Positions 57,001 through 64,000 of a stretch of 64,000 nt of DNA are shown here, piece by piece; the stretch's first letter is position 1; every line of letters begins with the position of its first letter. The stretch lies in contig NC_089493.1 of assembly GCF_036850765.1 (NCBI RefSeq), forward strand, positions 132,562,239 to 132,626,238, written 5' to 3'. The position numbers and the translations under genes were made by a program. Under the pieces are notes generated by a model. It was given only the letters and a program-made list of their open reading frames with translations. It searched no databases and was not told the DNA's origin. The DNA is from Saccopteryx bilineata (lineage: Eukaryota; Chordata; Mammalia; Chiroptera; Emballonuridae).

Positions 57001-60000
57001 TACGACAGCATCTTCTCTTATATCTGGCTGTTTTTCTTTATGTCAGTATAATCAACATTGCTATGCAGTTTGCTTTTTTGGAATGATAACAGAGATGAGG
57101 TAGCTTACTGAAAGAAAAACAACTTTATTTGCTGCCATCCTGTGGGCATTTTGAGAATAGTACCGGTGAAGGGAAACTTACTGTTTGATGTCATTTAGGA
57201 AGGACCTTTTAAGCCACATGAGTAGCTGCAGGCACCAGTGTCTCTCATTGTCTCCAGTGCTGTCTGTCTGTTGCAGGTGTCAGTGCCTTCTATTGGTGGG
57301 GTATACAAGTTTGTATTTCAAAACACAACACCATCTACATGACTGTCTTAGAGTTGAGTCATTCCCTCCTCCTTTGTCATTCCTGATGCTCATCTGTATC
57401 ATCACGCTGTCTCCCAGATCACTGAGGGTTCAGGGATGTTTCTTTCTTGATAGGAGGAAGTTCTGATATATTTCTGGCCTGGTGGATTCTGTGTGTATGT
57501 GAACGTCAGTATTTCCTGCCTGGAGAAGTTATTTCAAGTTATTTTTTCTTTAATGGTTGATTAAGTCGCTGAAATAGGATATATTCTGCTTCTTTCTTTT
57601 TCAGACATTTTCCTTTGGTGAGATAACTCCACTGTGGCAACAATTACAATGATGTATTCTGTGTGTTCCACTGTGCTTGATAGTTGAGTTTTTAGACATC
57701 AGCCCAAGATGACATCCATGAGTGCTACTCCTGCTACCATAACAGATCTCTAGCCACAGGTCTGTTACAGTGAGACAGTCTTGCCAAAGTCCACTCACTG
57801 TTTATGTTGTCAGTCTCAGCTGCTGTTTGATACCTTGTTACGTTCACCTCCCATGTCTTATGGTTTTGGGGTTTGCCTGCTGAACGTTCACATGTGAGTC
57901 CTGTTTTGGCCTCCAGTTGTAGCTGTATGTTGCCCGTTTTTTCTCTGACTTCTGAGCTTGTTAGGTCAGTCCATCGTGTTTCCCATTCTATATAGTGACA
58001 TGGTGTTTTCGGTATTTCTCTGTGTATGGGTTTCCAATATGTTTGTTTCAGCTTATGTAGACCTACCCATTCTGATGGAATCATCAATACAGAATGCAGA
58101 GATGAGTAAGTGTCAAGGAAAATAATTGGCTCTCCTTTATTCCCTGTGTGCTCAGAAGAGCTGTTCATGGAAGATGGAGGGCTTGCCTGCTTAGGTGTTC
58201 TGACAGTGTTCTTGGTGCAAGGTCGGGAAGGGGTTCCTCTTAGTTAGGGAAAATAATGTCTGTGTTTGGTTTGTTGGTGTTTTCTGTTTCTAGGTGCAGG
58301 CTGAGATGGAGTGTTGATGCTCAGTGACTTCCAGGTTCATAAGGTTTCTTTGCCATGGTAAGAAAATCTGTTTTTGAAGGTTTCCAAGTGGATGTAGGGT
58401 CACTGCTTACCCTATGTCTATTTATTTGTTTATTTTGTGTGCTGTTCATTGAACTATGAGTCTACAGGAGGATCTGAGTGTTCCCCTGCATATGACACCA
58501 TGTGGTGGGTTGTCTGCTTTGCCTCTGGTGTATTGTTGACAGTGGTGGGTTTCTCCTGTTGGTGAATGTGGTTTAATGTCCTTTTTGCATTCTCAGTATG
58601 GGTGTCTGATGTCCTAGGCTGCTTTGGAATTGCCTTTCAGTTCTGTGTTTCAGAGTGTGGACTGTTGGTGGTGCATAACTCAGTTCTGATGGATGTAACC
58701 TGGTTAGAAGGGCTTTGATATATGTCTCCACCATGTTCTATGTTCACAGTAGGGTCATGTTCTGCTTCATGTCTTAGCACCTGTTTGGGGCTGAAGGCTG
58801 ATGACCTCTGCCTTAGGGTGTGTGTTGCTTTCTAACATTGTCCTTGATGTTGGTTGTGTGTCACAGCTTGTTCATCTTTTCATATGACCCAGAACTGCTG
58901 CCATAGGCTCCACTTCATGGTAGTGGTGTGATCACTGTGACACTGGGATCTTTGTTGTCATGGTGTGTGTACCTTTGAAAGAACTTTTTAGTATAGGCCA
59001 ACTGGAGGAATAGAAAAGGGTTGCCGCAAAATCTGTAAATTGGAGATAGGACCAGTGTCAGGGAACCTACATTGCAATTTGTTGGTGTTGGTTTTTGGTA
59101 TCACTGTGAAGCCCTTAAGGTTTTCTTTCATGAACAGGCACAGAAAATTGTTTCACATGGTTAGGTTTCCAGTAGATTTCTGTTGAGTAGTCCACTTGCT
59201 AAAAATAACAAAGTGCTGAGGAAAATGAGCACTTAACATTGTGAAATGGATGCTGCAGAAGTTGTGCATGCTGAAACTCTACTGCCTCTCTGGTTTTCCA
59301 GGACCTGCAACTGCTGTGCTCATTTGTTTCGTTACCTTTTTTATTATAGTGGTGTTGGGTTGGCTAGATACCTGAGGCTTTCAGAATTCGCTTTCCCCCT
59401 TTTTTTTTTTCACCTGGAGTTCAGAAAGGTTGTTATCAAGGTGGCTGTTTGAAGTTACAGTCTTGGCGTCATTTGTTGTATTTTCCCTTTGTCTCACTGG
59501 TGTTGGCTTGTTTGCTTAAATCTTTATTCTGTAGTGCTTGAGGGCTTTCTTCTCATTTTCCATAGTTCCATTCCTGCCTAAGATGTCTGGGGGTGCAGTG
59601 TTCATCCTGTATCCCACCTGTGTGTACTTTTTCTTGGTCATTGAAGTGGGTGGGTTCCCTTAACATGAGAATGTGGTTTGAGGTCCCATACACTGTGTGC
59701 GAAACATGTGTGTCAGCCTCTGTTCGCACTGTTGGATGTAATTTATTTGTCCTGGACGAGTGGATAGTGCTTTAGTGCATGTGTCCTTTGTAGCTTGCTA
59801 TCATTCAGAGAAGGTGGTGAGATAGGCTTCAGAATAGAGTTTTATTCCTGTCTTTAGTTTTCCAGTTGCAGAATGTCTTGATTCTATGTGTTTGTTTTTT
59901 CCAGCTTTCCTTCAGTGTGGAAGTCAAGGTGTTTTATTACTGTTTTGTGCTGGGTGTTGTGGAGTCCTTATTTTTGGGTCAAATCTGCCTTTCGTGCATA

Positions 60001-61358
60001 AAATGAGTCTGATAGCTCTTGGTTTTTCTGCCACCAGTTGCATTACCACCAGATTTTCTCTCATTTTGCTCTTTGTAAGTATTGAGGAGTTTTAAGGTCA
60101 TGTCTTTTTATTTATACTGTGTTGGACTATATCCCCTTTATAGTGCACATTGGAGTATGCTGCAATAGGTTTTTTTGACAACCCCTGTAGTGAGTTTTTT
60201 GGTTTAAAGCACCTTTTCCATAAATGCTTGCTTCTCTCTTTATACTTCTTGAGAATGATTGTCCAGGGCACCTTAAGTCGTTCTCAGCTTTGGAAATGTG
60301 ACAAAGGTGTGATGATGTGGTCCAAAGGTCATGGGAGAGCAGGCAGTAATTTTTTCTGAGAGGACATTTACCATAACTTCTGCAGTTCTGAGGTATGCGG
60401 GCAGTATCTGAATTCTCCTGTCTAAACTTCTCACTACTTCTATGAGTGCTCCCTGCCCCTCCCAGTCATGTTAGCATGAGATGCTGTTTGAGGTGCCTGT
60501 GCTCTCACCTGTTACTCTGCTTTCTTCATTATGTCAGCCCTGGGTTAGTGGGAAGGAGAGTGGTGTTTTCTTGGGGGAAAGTGTCCACGCTCTCCCTAAT
60601 AGTCAGAGATACACCTCCGTAGAGTTAATGAACTCATATGCTGAATACTGGTGCGCTGATGAAGGACCCCATATGTCATCAGAGGTCAAGTGCTTCTGCA
60701 CTTGGATCCACATTACCATTTTCTTACTCTAGTGCCGCCACCTACAGGGCATGTTGGGGGTTGCACCTGAGCTGCTCTCACTGCCTGTGGTCCTGATTAA
60801 TCATTTTACCTCCCTGGAATGCATAGAAGGGTGTCTTCTCTGCCCAGAGAGGTTGGGATGAAGGTGCTCTGGAGGGGGACCAGTTCTCTCCTCGTAGCCA
60901 ATGAGAATTACATGTGTATTGCCAGTAGTTTCAGTGCTTCATCCAGATATTCCTCCACAGGGTGAGAGGACATAGCAGTCTTATGACAAGGAACTCCTGT
61001 ATTCCCCAGAGAGGTGTATTGGAATATTCAGCGCAGTATAGGATGTGCACTGATCGCACATTCCAGGATATCTGGGAGGTCCATATAGAGTTGGTGTGCC
61101 ATCTCTCTTTAGGTCTGCCTGCCAGTACTCCTGAATGTGCCTCCTGGTCTCAGTGCTCATATCCTAGGGCAGGTTAGCCCCTACGGGTGAATCCATGTTG
61201 GCTCCCATGTCAGACCTCCATGTTCTCTCGGTAATCCCTCAGAACTGCAAGACTGAGGTTCTGTGGTATCATCCACTACTCTGCCTTTATGTAGTCTGTC
61301 CACTCACAGTCAAAGGATGTGGTCATAATTTGTCATTGATGTTTTCCCAGGGAGCATG
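54011..61358. other. T+G-rich tract of unknown origin, main part
   Basis: Over 7 kb with the same strand bias as 48541-52559. The longest minus-strand frame is 144 residues (58168-57734) and plus-strand frames reach 131. None shows a motif I recognise. I found no repeat boundaries or RNA genes. The uniform composition across 48.5-64 kb suggests a single origin, possibly one or more decayed retroelements read on the minus strand. Confidence 0.35.
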
Positions 61359-61364
61359 GTTTCC

Positions 61365-61854
61365 TGTAGCGGAATAACCCATTGCATGGCCTTGGATGGG
61401 AACACAGCCAACAAGAAAAGAATGTTTTGCCAAGAAAGTTGTTTTGTGACTTGAAGGTGAGTCACTGAAACAAGTCTATGTGACTGAAGGCAGTTGCTGG
61501 GCTTTTCTCAGTAAAACGTTCTCATAAGATTTCTGTACTTTCCAAGGTTATCCCTTAAGGCTTTAGATAAGGAGAGGAATGTTGTGGGATCCATAGAAGC
61601 AATAGCAATTAATGCCTTCTGATATTATGTTGTTACTAAGCTATCTTGCAGGTGCACTCTATGTATCTTTAAGCAAAAGTTACTCTTGATGTTATGCCAA
61701 TTTCTCAGTAAACAAGCTTTTTGAAGTCTTGTGAATAAAATTAGGACACTGCATGAACTCAGGGCCATTTGCCTGAGCGAGCGGTGGTCCTTTGCTAGTC
61801 CTTGATGATTCTGTCTGCTGATCTCTCTCTCTGTGCCCCCGACTCACAACAACA
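61365..61854 (+). mobile_element. Solo LTR of about 490 bp
   Basis: It begins TGTAGCGG and ends CAACAACA, giving TG...CA ends, and is flanked by an exact 6-bp duplication GTTTCC (61359-61364 and 61855-61860). A poly-A signal AATAAA lies at 61734-61739. It matches the nested LTR 8945-9379 from end to end, with an internal length difference of about 55 bp. The 6-bp duplication suggests a class II family. Confidence 0.85.
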
Positions 61855-61959
61855 GTTTCCTATCCCCCTTGTGATCCAGTGACATGGTTGCAGGACGTGT
61901 CTTCTGAGTTCCTCACCTAGATCACCCAACTCCATATATGAGGACTGCAATTGCATGTT

Positions 61960-62360
61960 CATGTGACGGTGAATTGGATAGACCAACAGACTGAGAGGAA
62001 GAGGACCCTGGGTCGAGACCCCAAGATTTCTAGCCTGAGCAGTGGCTCATGCAGCTTGAGCCCTGGTTCCTCAGTTTTACTGTGGGCTCTGTGGTTTGAA
62101 TGTAGGTTCCTAGACATGAGTTTAAGATTGCTGGATTGTTCCCAGGGGTCATCAGCCTGAAGTTGAGGTTGCTGGCTTGAGCAGCAGGTTCCTTGCTGTA
62201 CTGTAGGTCCCCGCCCCCCTTCATGGTAGATTTGAGAAAGCAATCGATGAATAGGTAAGGTGCCTCAACAAAGAATAGATGCTTCATATCTGTTTCCCTT
62301 TATGTTTGTCCATATCTATCCCTTCCTCATTCTCTCTTTCTGTCTATGTAAAAAGAAAAA
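61960..62360 (+). mobile_element. tRNA-derived SINE, forward strand
   Basis: The body has repeated GGCT(T/C)ATG...CTTGAGC-type blocks, GAGAAAGCAATCGATGAAT near the 3' part, and an A-rich end near 62355. It is the family of 10474-10794 and 34579-35047. The head is weak (ACGGTGAATTGGATAGACC, then GGGTCGAGACCCC). No clear target duplication was found. Confidence 0.7.
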
Positions 62361-64000
62361 GAATGGTACCATGCAACACTCGTCCTCTTTTATTCATTTC
62401 TAAGACTCAAAATGGAAGTGACAGATGACCTGACTTTTTGGTGGGAATCACAGGTTAGAGGTCATTCCTTTGTAACTACTAACATTATTCAGAATCCCAT
62501 GACTGGGCTTTGTAGTCCTTGACAGTGTGATCTCTTCTCACTCTCTGACCTCTGCCGCCTAACACTGTATTTTGAGAAAAGTGCCTTGAAAGGAGGGCAC
62601 CTGAACAAAGAAAACATTTCTGGTGCCCTCTAGTGGACTCTTGAGAATAGCGCTCCTTCACTGGAAGTGTGCCATTTGCGGGTATGGGTTCATGTGAATA
62701 TGTAGATGTCCCTGAGGTTTCCCACATAGTGAAGAAGTGATTATGGTGATATCATGTATATTCAGTTTTGTGTACGATCCATAGTTGGACTAATAGGCTA
62801 TGAGAGATTGACTGCTGTGACACAACTACTTTCTGAAACTGCTGTAGTGCTGAAATGGAGACTATGTTCTTGAAAAGGGAAGGAATACTTTGGGTCACTC
62901 TGTTTACTCTTCCTGTGTGAAACAGTAGAGTGTGCTGGGACCCCAGATCTTTCTGACCATTACCTCTGTCTTAGGTCTTTGCCTTGGCTTCCTTTAGGTG
63001 CCTGCTTGCAAGTATAGCTCTTTTATTTTGTTTCCTTATTTTTTATATAGTTATTCTTCATTCACTTTTGTACTTTCTTGTTTTCTATTCATTCATTTTC
63101 CCTTTATTTGTTTTCCCTTTATTCACTTATTAGGTTATTTAATTAATTAGTTAATAGTTTTGATTCCCTTCCTTTGGTTGTTCTTTTACTACCTTCTTAG
63201 GTAGTAGTGAGTGTCTTGCCATTGTGACTGATTCAGCTGTTGCAGGGGGGATCTACTCTTTGCTCTTAGTGTTTCAGTCTTTACCGTGTGGCAGACATCC
63301 TGTTCATAGCTGTGAGATCTTTGCCCAGAGCAATTCTTCTTGGGCTTTTTTGGTGTGTGCTTTATTTTTTGGTGTGGTTCTATCTGAGGCTCTCATCCAG
63401 TTCAATTAATGTGAACTTCTATTTTTATATCATGATATATGGAACTAACATGAAGGGTTCCATCTCAGCATGGGTCACCCTTTTTCTAAGTTTTAATCTT
63501 TGTGACCTGAATCATTTCCAGGAAAAACTTTAGCATCAAAGCCCTTGGTCTTCTGTTTGGCCTCGCAGTGCTCCTTAGAGCCTCCATTGAGCGTGTGGGG
63601 TCCTGAATTTCGCTGTGGTGTATGTTTTGTGTCAAGCCTTCTCCTGTTAGTCTGATGAATGAGAACCATCAACTTAGGATCTTTTGGTCTGCAAGTGTGG
63701 GATCCCTTGCCACACAGTAATGCACGCTGCCATGCATTCTGCATTTGGGGAATATCACTTGATTAGGAGTCAATGTAAAAGAATACGTTTTTTTGCTGCC
63801 TTATTGTGGGGAATTGGGAATTAATAGCACTTCACTAGAGAAAATTTTCTTTCATCCTTGCTGCTGTTTTGCAAAAACAGTTTTGAAGGGCCATTCCAAC
63901 TTCCTTCTGCGGTGTCCGTGAATGTGTCAGAGGAATGGCTCCAGCCAGAGAACATGGATTCATGTACATGATACCATGCTGAAGCCATTCACCACATAGT
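62361..64000. other. T+G-rich tract, last part
   Basis: This continues the composition of 54011-61358. A T-rich simple stretch lies at 63020-63160. No gene, RNA or named repeat is recognised, and the tract runs out of the window. Confidence 0.35.

Noticed and set aside
57734..58168. A 144-residue minus-strand frame in the T+G-rich tract
   Set aside because: I recognise no family and the length is within what the base bias can produce, so I do not call a gene.

Overview
The window looks like intergenic or intronic DNA from a bat, most likely a horseshoe bat or a close relative. The main clue is a tRNA-headed SINE of about 375 bp present in several copies (17783-18163, 30978-31357, 44401-44794, 45013-45378, 52574-53996) that matches what I remember of the Rhin-1 SINE. 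Support comes from several short hAT-type DNA transposons with 8-bp target duplications, several LINE-1 copies and endogenous retroviruses. I see no bacterial-type genes and no intact protein gene. The only candidate host coding sequence is one possible exon at 18360-18465 (+).

Layout. 1-1427: tail of an old L1 (+). 2091-8031: full-length but broken L1 (-) with clear target duplications. 8166-14106: a second, 5'-truncated L1 (-) broken by an LTR (8567-9983), which itself contains a second LTR (8945-9379), and by a SINE. 14107-16250: a G+C-rich unclassified segment and a degraded Gag-like remnant (-). 16.7-20.9 kb: SINEs and the candidate exon. 20930-29364: a nearly complete class I (gammaretrovirus-like) provirus on the minus strand with paired LTRs, a 5-bp target duplication, a tRNA-Phe-type primer site and broken gag, pro, pol and env. 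A hAT element sits just inside gag. 29.4-40.5 kb: sparser DNA with MIR, old L1, SINE and LTR relics. 40530-47643: a third long L1 (-) carrying one hAT, two SINEs and a filler insertion copied from L1 sequence. 47.6-48.5 kb: no feature seen. 48.5-64 kb: a long T+G-rich (plus strand) tract of unknown origin holding two hAT copies, a SINE with an LTR inside its tail, a solo LTR with a 6-bp duplication (61365-61854) and a further SINE.

How the parts relate. Nothing here works as a pathway. The content is a record of successive insertions whose order can be read from nesting and target duplications: old L1M/MIR first, then the younger L1s, the provirus and SINEs, then LTRs and hAT elements inside them. 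Enzyme motifs of L1 ORF2 and of the provirus are recognisable, but every long reading frame carries stops or frameshifts. The most unusual points are the LTR-within-LTR-within-L1 nest and its matching solo LTR at 61.4 kb, the hAT hit a few codons into gag, a SINE with an apparent 3' transduction, the templated filler in the third L1, the possible exon, and the unexplained 15-kb strand-skewed tract.
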